64,000 nucleotides of DNA from UBA2897 sp036733925 (GCA_036733925.1 DAIMZO010000010.1:8800-72799), one strand, 5' to 3'. Counted from the first letter of the stretch, positions 25,863 to 34,725 are shown. Notes: a model not told the origin generated them from the letters alone. Made by a program: numbers and translations.

Positions 25863-25891
25863 GAAATTTTCTTTTTCAGAAAGAAAATTTC
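25863..25891. repeat. Perfect 12-bp inverted repeat after the sensor kinase
   Basis: GAAATTTTCTTT (25863-25874) and AAAGAAAATTTC (25880-25891) are exact reverse complements around a 5-nt loop (TTCAG). It starts 14 bp after the kinase stop and lies 21 bp upstream of the next promoter's -35. It is too AT-rich for a typical terminator and has no T-run, so it might be an operator, or a weak terminator for either strand. Confidence 0.55.
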
Positions 25892-25912
25892 ACGAAAGTT
25901 GCCGGAAAGTGC

Positions 25913-25942
25913 TTGCAAAGACGGGAAAACTCATGCTATACT
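25913..25942 (+). promoter_or_regulatory. Promoter of the ispH-S1 operon
   Basis: TTGCAA (25913-25918), 18 bp, TATACT (25937-25942), about 70 bp before the ispH start codon. Confidence 0.65.
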
Positions 25943-26011
25943 AGTTGTTAGATTGCATAGGAGGGCAGATTCATACCTTCCTTGCGATGAAAACCATAAG
26001 GTGGGAAAAGC

Positions 26012-26839
26012 TTGGAAGTCATATTGGCAGACTATCTTGGATTCTGCTACGGCGTCAAGCGGGCCATAAAATTGGCGCGGGAGCACGCGTCCCCGGATGG
26101 TGACGCAAATACGCTCGGCCCCATCATCCATAACCCGCAGATGGTCGAGCGCCTGAAAAAGGAGGGCATCAGAACCGTCGATGATGTGGAGGATATGGAT
26201 AAAGGCACGCTGATCATCCGCTCGCATGGCGTCGGGCCGGAGACCTATGAGGCCGTCCGGCAGCGCGGACTCGAGCTCGTCGATGCGACCTGTCCGCATG
26301 TCCGGAAAGCGCAGCTTTCCGCGAAGACGCTCTCCGACGATGGCTATCATGTCATCATCATCGGAGAGAAGGAGCATCCGGAGGTTCAGAGCATCTACAA
26401 ATGGATCAGCGGAACCGCAGAGGTCATCGAGACCGTCGAGGAAGCGAAAGCACTGAAGACCTATGCACGGCTCGGCATCGTGAGCCAGACGACATTCTCT
26501 GGCAAGATGTTCCAGAGGATTGTCGGGGAACTGCTCGAGAAGTCGCGCGATATCCGCATCCTGCGCACTATCTGCACGGCGACGGATCAGCGGCAGGCAG
26601 CCGCTGTAGATCTCGCTTCGAAGGTTGACCTGATGCTGGTCATCGGCGGAAAGAACAGCGCAAATACGACGCGGCTCGCGGAACTTTGCGCGAAGCGATG
26701 TAAGACTTATCACATCGAGACTGCGGCGGAGCTGCAGGACGAATGGTTTGATAAAATTGATAAAATTGGTATTACAGCCGGTGCCTCAACGCCTGACTGG
26801 ATTATCAAGGAGGTATATAAAAAGTGTCAGAACAGATGA
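26012..26839 (+). CDS. ispH: 4-hydroxy-3-methylbut-2-enyl diphosphate reductase
   Basis: Last enzyme of the MEP pathway; makes IPP and DMAPP from HMBPP with a [4Fe-4S] cluster. The 275-residue protein has the three cluster cysteines (GFCYGVKRA, Cys12; DATCPHV; TICTATDQRQ), the substrate histidines in GPIIHNP and RSHGVGP, and the TSTP-like tail segment TAGASTPDWII. The start is TTG 26012 after AAGGTGGGA; no ATG is available before Cys12. It overlaps the S1 gene by 16 bp, a pairing well known in Firmicutes, where the two are fused in some clostridia. Confidence 0.96.
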   Translation: MEVILADYLGFCYGVKRAIKLAREHASPDGDANTLGPIIHNPQMVERLKKEGIRTVDDVEDMDKGTLIIRSHGVGPETYEAVRQRGLELVDATCPHVRKAQLSAKTLSDDGYHVIIIGEKEHPEVQSIYKWISGTAEVIETVEEAKALKTYARLGIVSQTTFSGKMFQRIVGELLEKSRDIRILRTICTATDQRQAAAVDLASKVDLMLVIGGKNSANTTRLAELCAKRCKTYHIETAAELQDEWFDKIDKIGITAGASTPDWIIKEVYKKCQNR

Positions 26840-27882
26840 ATATGGAAGAATTGCTTGCTCAGGAGAACCTGCCGGACATTCACGAGCATGAGGTTGTCAA
26901 GGGTAAAGTTATTCAGGTTTCCCGCGATGAGGCATATGTCGATATCGGCTACAAGCAGGAAATTGCAATCCCGAAGCGCGAGCTCGCTTACCCGACGCCG
27001 GAGTCCGCAGAGGATGTCGTCAAAGTCGGCGATGTCATCGACGTCTACATCCAGTCGCTCGGCGGCGACAACGGCGGCGCGCTCTCGAAGGTAAAGGCTG
27101 ACCGCATGGCAGCATGGGGCGTCCTCCAGCAGAAGCAGGAGAACGACGAGACGGTCGAGGCGAAGGTTACGCAGGTCGTCAAGGGCGGTCTCGTGGCTTC
27201 CGTCGAGGGCCTCCGTGGCTTCATCCCGGCTTCGCAGATGGAGCTTCACTTTGTCAAAGACCTCAGCGTCTATGTCGGCCAGACGGTCAACTGCAAGATC
27301 ATCGAAATCGATGTGCATAAGCAGCGCCTCGTCCTTTCCCGCCGTCAGATCCTCGAGGCTGAGCGCGAAGAGCGTGAGGAAGAGGTATTCTCGACGCTCG
27401 AGGCTGGCACGATTGTCAAGGGCGTTGTCAAGCGCATCGTCGATTACGGTGCTTTCATCGATATCGGCGGCGTAGACGGTCTCGCACATATCTCCGACCT
27501 CGCTTGGCACCGCGTCAAGCATCCGTCCGACGTTCTTCAGGTCGGACAGGAGCTCGATGTCTATGTCAAGAACGTCGACAAAGAGAACAAGCGCATCTCG
27601 CTGTCCGTCAAGGATACGACGCGCGATCCGTGGTTCGATTATGCCGAGAAGTACGAGGAAGGCCAAATCATCACGGGCAAGATCATCAAGCTGACGGATT
27701 TCGGCGCATTCATGGAGATTGAGCCGGGCTTCGATGGCCTGATTCCGATGGGCGAACTCGCAGACCATCGCATCGAGCGTGCGGATGAGGCGGTTCATAC
27801 GGGCGATGAGGTCACGGTCAAGATCCTCCGCATCGATATGAAGCGTAAACGCATTTCCCTTTCGATGACGAAGGCAAAATAA
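26824..27882 (+). CDS. rpsA: S1 RNA-binding domain protein (ribosomal protein S1-like)
   Basis: A 352-residue protein with four S1 (OB-fold) repeats: about 20-95, 110-175, 195-265 and 280-350. The last two carry the standard VVKRIVDYGAFIDIGGVDGLAHISDL and KIIKLTDFGAFMEIEPGFDGLIP strings in slightly divergent form (each quoted in part). It binds mRNA and may assist translation initiation, but it is shorter than six-domain proteobacterial S1. The GTG at 26824 has AAGGAGG 10 nt upstream; ATG 26836 is also possible. Translationally coupled to ispH by a 16-bp overlap. Confidence 0.87.
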   Translation: MSEQMNMEELLAQENLPDIHEHEVVKGKVIQVSRDEAYVDIGYKQEIAIPKRELAYPTPESAEDVVKVGDVIDVYIQSLGGDNGGALSKVKADRMAAWGVLQQKQENDETVEAKVTQVVKGGLVASVEGLRGFIPASQMELHFVKDLSVYVGQTVNCKIIEIDVHKQRLVLSRRQILEAEREEREEEVFSTLEAGTIVKGVVKRIVDYGAFIDIGGVDGLAHISDLAWHRVKHPSDVLQVGQELDVYVKNVDKENKRISLSVKDTTRDPWFDYAEKYEEGQIITGKIIKLTDFGAFMEIEPGFDGLIPMGELADHRIERADEAVHTGDEVTVKILRIDMKRKRISLSMTKAK

Positions 27883-27918
27883 TTCCGATATAGCTGGGAT
27901 CAAAATAAGATATCGTGG

Positions 27919-27952
27919 GAAAGGAGTGATGGAAACGTCACTCCTTTCTTGT
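27919..27952 (+). terminator. Terminator after the S1 gene
   Basis: GAAAGGAGTGA (27919-27929) and TCACTCCTTTC (27938-27948) are exact reverse complements with an 8-nt loop, followed by TTGTGT. The T-run is short but the stem is perfect. Confidence 0.7.
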
Positions 27953-27974
27953 GTCTGCCTGATGCGCGGTTCTG

Positions 27975-27983
27975 TGCTATAAT
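27975..27983 (+). promoter_or_regulatory. Extended -10 promoter before the DUF512 gene
   Basis: TGCTATAAT (27975-27983) is an extended -10 element; no good -35 lies at the right distance. It gives a leader of about 28 nt before ATG 28017. Confidence 0.55.
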
Positions 27984-28016
27984 GAAAGGGTATGGATGAA
28001 TAGGTGGTGAAAGTAC

Positions 28017-29411
28017 ATGGGACGACAGTATCCCGGGAAGATTCTGCGCGTGTATCCCGGAAGCCTCGCGGAGGAACTCGAACTCCAGCCCGGAGATAAG
28101 ATCCTGTCCATCAATGGGCAGAATCTGCGCGATATCATCGACGTGAGCTTTGCGATGGCCGACGAGGAGATCAATCTGCTCGTTGAGCACCCGGATGGCG
28201 AGCAGGAGATGATTTCGTTCGACAAGGATACGGATGAGGAGCTCGGCGTCGAGTTCGAGAGCGCGGTTTTCAATGGGATCCGCCGCTGCGCGAACCACTG
28301 CTATTTCTGCTTCGTCGATATGATAGCGCCGGATATGCGCTCGAGCCTGTCCATCAAAGATGACGATTACCGTTTGAGCTTCCTCTACGGGAATTTCGTC
28401 ACGATGACGAATATGGGGCCGGCGGATTTCGACCGGATTAAACGCTTCCATCTGTCGCCGCTCTACGTGTCTATCCAGTGCATGGATCCGGTGCTTCGCG
28501 CGCAGATGCTCCGATGCAAGGCCGCGAAGAACATCGCTTCGCAGCTCGACCAGCTTGAGGCCGCGGACTGCGACTACCATACTCAGGTCGTGCTCTGCGC
28601 GGGACTGAACGATGGCAGATACCTCGAGCAGACCATCCGTGAGGTCATCGCGCGCCGCCCGCATGCGCTGTCGATGGCGGTCGTGCCGGTCGGACTGACG
28701 AAATTCCGTACAGATCCCTTCCCGTTGCATCAATTCGATCACGATGGGGCGGAACGCGTCATCGAGGAAGCGGAGAAATGGCAGCGGAAAATGCAGCAGG
28801 AGACGGGGCGCACGTTCCTGTACCTCAGCGATGAGTTCTATTTCCTCGCGGGCCGCGAAGTGCCGGATTCCTCGTTCTACGATGGCTTCCCGCAGCTCGA
28901 TAACGGCATCGGGCTCACGCGCAATTTCATCAACGACTGGGAGAGGACGCCGGAGGGGACGGAGCCCTATGACGAGCCAGTCTATCTCGATGTCGTGACG
29001 GGAACGTCGGTCGCTCCCGTCATAGAAAAGCTGGCCGCGTCCGTGCAGAAAAAGAATCTGCACGTGCGCGTCGTGCCGGTCGAGAACGACTGGTTCGGTC
29101 ACATGGTCAATGTCTCGGGACTTCTTACTGGGCACGATATCATGAAGAAGCTCCAGTCGATGGACGGCCCCCGCACGGGGATCCTGCTGCCGGAGTCCGC
29201 CCTGCGTTCGGGCGAGGATATCTTCCTCGATGACATGAACCTGACGGACTTCATGGAGAAATTCCCCGAAGCGCGCGTGGAACCGGTGCAGAGCGGCAGT
29301 GATTACCGGCGGGCGCTGACGGACTGGACGCATTACCACAAGAACCGCCAGCAGGAATCCGCCTATACCTGGCAGAGCAATGCGGGCTATACGAAGAATA
29401 TTTCTTACTGA
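28017..29411 (+). CDS. DUF512-domain radical SAM protein
   Basis: A 464-residue protein with an N-terminal PDZ-like domain (about 1-70; VYPGSLAEELELQPGDKILSI), a cysteine motif near residue 92-99 (CANHCYFCF, a CxxxCxxC radical-SAM cluster) and the C-terminal DUF512 region. It lies directly before der, the usual position of this family in Firmicutes. The substrate is not known; suggestions of a role with iron-sulfur chemistry are unproven. Its central part (GNFVTMTNMG) is the family hallmark. Confidence 0.9.
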   Translation: MGRQYPGKILRVYPGSLAEELELQPGDKILSINGQNLRDIIDVSFAMADEEINLLVEHPDGEQEMISFDKDTDEELGVEFESAVFNGIRRCANHCYFCFVDMIAPDMRSSLSIKDDDYRLSFLYGNFVTMTNMGPADFDRIKRFHLSPLYVSIQCMDPVLRAQMLRCKAAKNIASQLDQLEAADCDYHTQVVLCAGLNDGRYLEQTIREVIARRPHALSMAVVPVGLTKFRTDPFPLHQFDHDGAERVIEEAEKWQRKMQQETGRTFLYLSDEFYFLAGREVPDSSFYDGFPQLDNGIGLTRNFINDWERTPEGTEPYDEPVYLDVVTGTSVAPVIEKLAASVQKKNLHVRVVPVENDWFGHMVNVSGLLTGHDIMKKLQSMDGPRTGILLPESALRSGEDIFLDDMNLTDFMEKFPEARVEPVQSGSDYRRALTDWTHYHKNRQQESAYTWQSNAGYTKNISY

Positions 29412-29454
29412 TGAACGATAAACAGAGGATTCGAAAAGAGGAGGAGATCCTATC

Positions 29455-30786
29455 ATGAGCAAACCGATTGTCGCGATCGTCGGGCGCCCGAATGTCGGGA
29501 AGTCGACGCTGTTCAACCAGATCGGCAAGCGCCGCGTCTCGATCGTCGATGACATGCCGGGCGTGACGCGCGACCGCATCTACATGGACGCGGAATGGCT
29601 GAACCAGCCGTTCACGATGATCGATACCGGCGGCATCGAGCTCGATGAGAGCAATCATATTCTGAAATCCATGCGCGACCAGGCCCAGATTGCAATGGAG
29701 GAAGCGGACGTCATCCTGTTCCTCGTCGACGGGCGCGCGGGCCTCACGTCGGCGGACGAGGAGATTGCGAAGATTCTGCGGCACGCGAAGAAACCGGTCG
29801 TGCTCGCGGTCAACAAGATCGACAGCCCGAAACAGGAAATGGATATCTACGAGTTCTACCAGCTCGGGCTCGGCGAGCCGCATCCGCTCTCCGCATCGAA
29901 CGCCATGCACCTCGGTGACTTGCTCGACGCGGTCGCTGCAGAGTTCCCGGAGGGCGATGCCGGGGAGAAGGATGAGGACGAGATCGCGATTGCGGTCATC
30001 GGGCGGCCGAACGTCGGCAAATCGTCGATCGTCAACAAGATCCTCGGCGAGGATCGCGTCATCGTCAGCGACGTCCCGGGAACGACGCGTGACGCAATCG
30101 ATACGCATTTCGTCAAGGACGGGCAGAAATATCTGCTGATTGATACGGCGGGCATGCGCCGCAAGGGCAAGATCGACGAGCCGGTCGAGCGCTACAGCGT
30201 CATGCGCTCCCTGCGCGCGATTGACCGCGCGGACGTCGTGCTCATGATGATCAACGCCTACGAGGGAATCACCGACCAGGACAAGCGCATCGCGGGATAC
30301 GCGCATGAGGCCGGCAAGGCGTCGGTCATCGTCGTGAACAAATGGGATATCTACCCGGACAAGGATGATAAGTCCACGCTGCGCTTCACCGATGAGCTGC
30401 GTGAGCAGCTCGGCTTCCTGCAATACGCGCCGGTCGTCTATACCTCGGCGCTGACGGGGCAGCGCGTGCCGCGCGTGACAGAGCTCGTCAAGTACGTCGC
30501 GGACCAGCAGATGATGCGCATCAAGACGAGCCTCCTCAACGAGCTCGTACGCGATGCCGTCTCGGTCAACCCGCCGCCGATGCACCGCGGCCGCCAGCTC
30601 AAAATCCTGTTCATGACACAGGCCGACGTGCACCCGCCGAAATTCATCATCTTCGTCAATGATCCGAAGCTCATGCATTTCTCGTATCTGCGCTTCCTTG
30701 AGAACAAGCTGCGCGAGCAGTTCGGCTTCGAGGGCACGCCGCTGAAGCTCATCGTGCGCGCGCGCAAGGAGGATGAAGAAGTATGA
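29455..30786 (+). CDS. der: Ribosome biogenesis GTPase Der (EngA)
   Basis: Essential GTPase for 50S subunit assembly. The 443-residue protein has two tandem G domains, each with its P-loop (GRPNVGKSTLFNQ near residue 8, GRPNVGKSSIVNK near 182), switch motifs (DTGG, DTAG) and NKxD motifs (NKID, NKWD), and a C-terminal KH-like domain. ATG 29455 has GAGGAG upstream. The plsY ATG overlaps its stop. Confidence 0.97.
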   Translation: MSKPIVAIVGRPNVGKSTLFNQIGKRRVSIVDDMPGVTRDRIYMDAEWLNQPFTMIDTGGIELDESNHILKSMRDQAQIAMEEADVILFLVDGRAGLTSADEEIAKILRHAKKPVVLAVNKIDSPKQEMDIYEFYQLGLGEPHPLSASNAMHLGDLLDAVAAEFPEGDAGEKDEDEIAIAVIGRPNVGKSSIVNKILGEDRVIVSDVPGTTRDAIDTHFVKDGQKYLLIDTAGMRRKGKIDEPVERYSVMRSLRAIDRADVVLMMINAYEGITDQDKRIAGYAHEAGKASVIVVNKWDIYPDKDDKSTLRFTDELREQLGFLQYAPVVYTSALTGQRVPRVTELVKYVADQQMMRIKTSLLNELVRDAVSVNPPPMHRGRQLKILFMTQADVHPPKFIIFVNDPKLMHFSYLRFLENKLREQFGFEGTPLKLIVRARKEDEEV

Positions 30787-31382
30787 TGGATTATCTGCTT
30801 TCCGTGGTCATCGCGTATCTCCTCGGTTCCATCCCGAACGGCCTCGTCCTCGGCAAAGCCATCTGGCATATCGACCTGCGGGAGTACGGCAGCCACAACA
30901 TCGGCGCGACGAACGCCTGGCGCACGCTCGGCAAGGAGCCGGGGTTCCTGATCTTCCTGCTGGACTTCTTGAAGGGCGCCGTCAGCGTCTGGCTCGCCGG
31001 ATGGACCGCCGGTACGCCGGAGGCTGAGGTGCTCGCCGCAATCTTTGCCATCGTCGGCCATTCGTACTCACTTTTCCTGCGGTTCAAGGGCGGCAAAGGG
31101 GTCGCGACAGGGCTCGGCGTCTGCGTCGTGTTGATGCCGAAGATCAGCCTGATTGTATTCCTGGTCTGGCTGGCCATCGTCGCCGTCACACGCTACGTGT
31201 CGCTCGGCTCGTGCGTGGCCGCGTGCCTTGTGCCGATTCTCGCCTACGCCTTCGGTGACCCGGCGGTATATGTCGGCTTCGGTGTCCTCGCCGCGGCCTT
31301 CATCGTGATTCGGCACAAGGCGAATATCGGGCGTCTGCTGAACGGGACGGAAAACAAGATCCGCGCCGGGCACCGCGGCTGA
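30783..31382 (+). CDS. plsY: Glycerol-3-phosphate acyltransferase PlsY
   Basis: Membrane enzyme (199 residues, about five to six helices) that acylates glycerol-3-phosphate with acyl-phosphate, the first step of phospholipid synthesis. The three conserved cytoplasmic motifs are present: GSIPNGLVLGK (with Ser), GSHNIGATNAWRTLGK and KGGKGVATGLGV. ATGATG at 30783 overlaps the der stop. Product feeds PlsC (18.6 kb). Confidence 0.95.
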   Translation: MMDYLLSVVIAYLLGSIPNGLVLGKAIWHIDLREYGSHNIGATNAWRTLGKEPGFLIFLLDFLKGAVSVWLAGWTAGTPEAEVLAAIFAIVGHSYSLFLRFKGGKGVATGLGVCVVLMPKISLIVFLVWLAIVAVTRYVSLGSCVAACLVPILAYAFGDPAVYVGFGVLAAAFIVIRHKANIGRLLNGTENKIRAGHRG

Positions 31383-31463
31383 GTACAAAGCAGCTGAGAA
31401 ATAGAAGAAAAGAGAACGGGCAAGAAGGACAGGATTGAGTTTTGTTCTTAAAGAAAATACATC

Positions 31464-31493
31464 TTGACATAAACGAAAGACATGCGTTACAAT
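31464..31493 (+). promoter_or_regulatory. Promoter of dapB
   Basis: TTGACA (31464-31469), 18-bp spacer, TACAAT (31488-31493). The leader before the dapB ATG is about 28 nt. Confidence 0.75.
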
Positions 31494-31527
31494 AGTGGCA
31501 TACATTTTTCAGGAGGCGCAGGATAAG

Positions 31528-32325
31528 ATGACAAGAGTATTGGTAAACGGCGCGCTCGGCCGCATGGGCAAGAGCGTGATCCAGGCGGTGCTGAACGAGG
31601 ACGGCCTCGAGCTCTCCGGCGCGGTGGACATCCACGCGGCGGACGATGCGGGCCTTGCGGCCGGTGCGGCCGCAGCCGGCGTACCGGTTGAGAAAGACCT
31701 CGCGGCGGCGCTCGAGCGGATCAAGCCGGAGGTCATGATCGACTTCACGCGGCCGGACGTGGTCTATGGCAACGTCATGACGGCGCTCAAGCATAAGGTC
31801 AGCCCGGTCGTCGGGACGACGGGGCTCTCGCCGGAGCAGCGCGAGGAAATCCGGAAGGCCGCGGAGGCGGAAGATACGCCGGCCTTCATCGCACCGAACT
31901 TCGCCATCGGCGCTGTGCTGCTCATGATGCTTTCGAAAACGGCCGCGAAATATATGCCGGATGTCGAGATCATCGAGCTCCATCACGACCACAAGCTCGA
32001 TGCACCGTCCGGGACGGCCGCGCAGACGGCGGAACTCATCGCGGAGGTCCGCAAGGCGCACAAGCAGGGCCATCCCGAGGAGAAAGAGAAGGACGGCTGG
32101 CAGGGTGCACGCGGCGCAGACTACGAGGGCATGCATGTGCACAGCGTCCGCCTGCCGGGCTTTGTCGCGAGCCAGGAGGTCATTTTCGGCGGTCTCGGCC
32201 AGACGTTGACCCTGCGCCACGATACGACGAGCCGCGAGTCTTTCATGCCGGGCGTCATGCTCGCGGCGAAGAAGGTGCGCGGCCTCAAGGGCCTGACCGT
32301 CGGCCTCGACAAACTGCTCGATTGA
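31528..32325 (+). CDS. dapB: 4-hydroxy-tetrahydrodipicolinate reductase
   Basis: NAD(P)H-dependent reductase in the lysine/diaminopimelate pathway. The 265-residue protein has the Rossmann motif NGALGRMGKS, VGTTGLS, APNFAIGAVLL and the substrate/catalytic HHDHKLDAPSGTA. ATG 31528 was chosen; in-frame ATG 31495 overlaps the promoter's -10 and has no RBS. Paired with asd 68 bp downstream; dapA is not present in the window. Confidence 0.95.
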   Translation: MTRVLVNGALGRMGKSVIQAVLNEDGLELSGAVDIHAADDAGLAAGAAAAGVPVEKDLAAALERIKPEVMIDFTRPDVVYGNVMTALKHKVSPVVGTTGLSPEQREEIRKAAEAEDTPAFIAPNFAIGAVLLMMLSKTAAKYMPDVEIIELHHDHKLDAPSGTAAQTAELIAEVRKAHKQGHPEEKEKDGWQGARGADYEGMHVHSVRLPGFVASQEVIFGGLGQTLTLRHDTTSRESFMPGVMLAAKKVRGLKGLTVGLDKLLD

Positions 32326-32393
32326 CAGACGGAACGTCTTCAGAAATTCCTTTGTCCGTTATCCGATATTCTATATAAAGAGGAGAACTTACG

Positions 32394-33425
32394 ATGAAGA
32401 AGTACAATGTTGCCATTCTCGGTGCGACGGGTGCGGTCGGCACTGAGTTCCTGAAGCTCATCGAGGAGCGGAACTTCCCGTTCGCGAACCTGAAGCTGCT
32501 CGCGTCGAAGCGTTCGGCGGGCAAGATCATCCCGTTCATGGGCAAGGATTACACGGTCGAGGAGGCTACGGACGACTCGTTCAAGGACGTCCAGATTGCC
32601 CTGTTCGCGGGCGGTGCGGCGAGCAAATTGTTCGCTCCGGCGGCGGTCAAGGCCGGCGCGGTCGTCATCGATAACTCGAGCGCATTCCGCATGGATCCGG
32701 AAGTGCCGCTCGTCGTGCCGGAGGTCAACCCGCACGCGATTGCACGCCATAAGGGCATCATCGCGAACCCGAACTGCTCGACAATCATCATGATGATGGC
32801 GCTGAAGCCGCTCTACGATATCTCGAAGATTCAGCGCATCGTCGTATCCACCTATCAGGCGGCGTCCGGCGCCGGCAAAGAAGGCATGGCAGAGCTCGAG
32901 GAAGAGACGAAGGCCATCGCTGAGGGCCGCCCGGTCGAGCCGAAAGTCCTGCCAGTTGGCAAGCTGCCGAAGCATTATCAGCTCGCATGCAATCTGCTGC
33001 CGCAGATCGATGTGTTTCAGGACAACCTCTACACGAAAGAGGAAATGAAGATGGTCAACGAGACCAAGAAGATCCTCGAGGACGATGCCCTGCGCATCAC
33101 GGCGACGACGGTCCGCGTGCCGGTGTTCCGCAGCCATGCGGAGTCCGTCAATGTCGAGTTCGAAGGCGAGGTTACGGTCGAGCAGGCGCGCGAGGCGCTC
33201 AGCAAGTTCCCCGGCGTCATCGTCAAGGACAATCCGGCCGAGCAGGTCTATCCGATGCCGCTTGAGACGTCCGGCAAGAATGACGTCGAGGTCGGCCGCA
33301 TCCGCAAGGACTTCTCCATCGAGCACGGCCTGAACTTCTGGTGCTGCGGCGATCAGATCCGCAAGGGCGCTGCGCTCAACGCGCTGCAGATTGCGGAGTA
33401 CATGATCGCGCATGATCAGATTTGA
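32394..33425 (+). CDS. asd: Aspartate-semialdehyde dehydrogenase
   Basis: Reduces aspartyl phosphate to aspartate semialdehyde, the branch point to lysine, threonine and methionine. The 343-residue protein has the NADP-binding GATGAVGTEFL, the catalytic Cys in NPNCSTI (about residue 128), and the acyl-phosphate/aspartate residues in the C-terminal region ending with an intact QIRKGAALNALQIAE. ATG follows AGGAG; a hexamer pair upstream looks promoter-like but would start transcription after the RBS, so asd is probably co-transcribed with dapB. Confidence 0.95.
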   Translation: MKKYNVAILGATGAVGTEFLKLIEERNFPFANLKLLASKRSAGKIIPFMGKDYTVEEATDDSFKDVQIALFAGGAASKLFAPAAVKAGAVVIDNSSAFRMDPEVPLVVPEVNPHAIARHKGIIANPNCSTIIMMMALKPLYDISKIQRIVVSTYQAASGAGKEGMAELEEETKAIAEGRPVEPKVLPVGKLPKHYQLACNLLPQIDVFQDNLYTKEEMKMVNETKKILEDDALRITATTVRVPVFRSHAESVNVEFEGEVTVEQAREALSKFPGVIVKDNPAEQVYPMPLETSGKNDVEVGRIRKDFSIEHGLNFWCCGDQIRKGAALNALQIAEYMIAHDQI

Positions 33426-33454
33426 CGGCATCTAGCAATCTTTGCTGAGCAGAA

Positions 33455-33490
33455 GGAACGGGCAGAGCTTCATCTGCCGGTTCCTTTTTT
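33455..33490 (+). terminator. Terminator after asd
   Basis: GGAAC-GGGCAGA (33455-33466) pairs with TCTGCC-GGTTCC (33473-33484), followed by TTTTTT (33485-33490). Confidence 0.85.
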
Positions 33491-33594
33491 ATTTCTTTCA
33501 GCGAATCTATAGGAAAAGCGCGTACAATATGATACAATGATAGTAATATGAGGAAGAGGGAGAGTTTCCCTGTCTTTCTTTTGGAGGAATCAAT

Positions 33595-33846
33595 ATGGTA
33601 AACGATGAGACCATGATGTTCAAGACGGAGAGCGACGCGAACAAGGCGAAGCAGATCATCCACGAAGTCTGCGAGGCCATGCAGGAGAAGGGCTATGACC
33701 CGATTGGCCAGCTCGTCGGCTATCTGCTCTCCGGCGACCCGGCGTATATCACGAGCCATAACGATGCGCGCAACAAGATCCGCACGCTCGAGCGCGACGA
33801 GCTGCTCGAGGAGCTCGTGCGCGCCTATGTGGAGAATCTCTCATGA
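33595..33846 (+). CDS. IreB-family regulatory phosphoprotein (UPF0297)
   Basis: An 83-residue cytosolic protein matching the YrzL/IreB family (DETMMFKTES at the N-terminus, GYDPIGQLVGYLLSGDPAYITSHNDAR in the centre, quoted in part). In Enterococcus, IreB is phosphorylated on N-terminal threonines by the PASTA kinase IreK and affects cephalosporin resistance; here Thr6 is the obvious counterpart. The 4-bp ATGA overlap with ruvX matches the conserved ireB-ruvX-DUF1292 gene order of Firmicutes. No Ser/Thr kinase is in the window. Confidence 0.9.
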   Translation: MVNDETMMFKTESDANKAKQIIHEVCEAMQEKGYDPIGQLVGYLLSGDPAYITSHNDARNKIRTLERDELLEELVRAYVENLS

Positions 33847-34274
33847 AGCGGTATCTCGGGCTCGATATCGGCGACCGCACAATCGGCATCGCGGTCAGCG
33901 ACCTTTTGGGCCTCACGGCGCAGGGCGTCGAGACGATCCACCGGAAATCGTTCGAGGATGACCTGAAACGCCTCGGGGAGCTCATGGAGCAGTATGAGAC
34001 GAGATCGCTCGTCTCCGGCCTGCCGAAGAACATGAACGGCACGGAGGGGCCGCGCTGCGAGGTCACCAAAGAGTTCGTCGCAAAGATTCGGGAGCGCTAT
34101 CCAGATATCGAGGTGACGTTCTGGGATGAACGGCTGACGACAGTCGCCGCGACGCGGTCCCTGATCCAGGCGGACGTCTCACGCAAGAAGCGGAAGAAGG
34201 TCATCGACAAGATGGCCGCCGTGCTGATCTTGCAGGGATTCCTTGACAGACAGCGCCGGTATACGGTAGACTAA
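33843..34274 (+). CDS. ruvX: Holliday junction resolvase-like RuvX (YqgF)
   Basis: A 143-residue RNase H-fold nuclease. The first acidic motif is LGLDIGDRTIGIAVSD, the central part reads LPKNMNGTEGPR, and the C-terminal acidic motif is WDERLTTVAA. YqgF in E. coli acts in pre-16S rRNA 5'-end processing; the junction-resolving role is less secure. Overlaps ireB by 4 bp, so it is translationally coupled. Confidence 0.93.
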   Translation: MKRYLGLDIGDRTIGIAVSDLLGLTAQGVETIHRKSFEDDLKRLGELMEQYETRSLVSGLPKNMNGTEGPRCEVTKEFVAKIRERYPDIEVTFWDERLTTVAATRSLIQADVSRKKRKKVIDKMAAVLILQGFLDRQRRYTVD

Positions 34275-34319
34275 GGGAAGAAAAAAGCGCAAGAGAAATG
34301 GAAAGTCGAGGCGATTGTT

Positions 34320-34637
34320 TTGGCAAAGCATGAACATGAAAAAGAAACTGAAGAGGTTACGGAAATCGTATTCACCGATGAGGATGGGCAGGAATATCAT
34401 TATTATCAGGAAATGATACTCCCTGTGAACGAGGATGAGTTCGCTCTGCTCGTTCCGCTGCCGGAGGAAGGCCATGAGCATGGCTGCGATTGCGGCTGCG
34501 AGGATGACGAGGCATGTTTTGCCAAGATCGTCCGCGACGAAAAGGGAGAGACCGTTTATGCCGTTCCGACGGACGAGGAGTTCGAGGCCGTGCAGAAGGC
34601 ATACGATGCAATCTTCGAGGATGACGAGGAAGACTGA
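34320..34637 (+). CDS. DUF1292 (YrzB-like) acidic protein
   Basis: A very acidic 105-residue protein with the DUF1292 core (TEIVFTDEDGQEYHYY and FALLVPL) and a His/Cys-rich insert (HEHGCDCGCEDDEACF) that could bind metal. The family has no assigned role but is nearly always next to ruvX in Firmicutes. Start is TTG 34320, seven nt after GAGG; no ATG lies upstream of the conserved part. Confidence 0.85.
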   Translation: MAKHEHEKETEEVTEIVFTDEDGQEYHYYQEMILPVNEDEFALLVPLPEEGHEHGCDCGCEDDEACFAKIVRDEKGETVYAVPTDEEFEAVQKAYDAIFEDDEED

Positions 34638-34647
34638 GTGGAAGAGT

Positions 34648-34683
34648 GCCGCCGTCCTGCGGGATGGCGGCTTTTCGTTTGTT
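34648..34683 (+). terminator. Terminator after the DUF1292 gene
   Basis: GCCGCC (34648-34653) pairs with GGCGGC (34666-34671), with TCC/GGGA inside, followed by TTTTCGTTTGTT. It partly separates ireB-ruvX-DUF1292 from mltG. Confidence 0.75.
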
Positions 34684-34725
34684 CGTTTTTCTCAGTGAAC
34701 GGCGCGAGAATCGGAGGAGGATACG

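Noticed and set aside
32352..32379. TTGTCC-16-TATAAA before asd
   Set aside because: Transcription would begin after the AGGAG RBS, so it cannot serve asd well; chance match.
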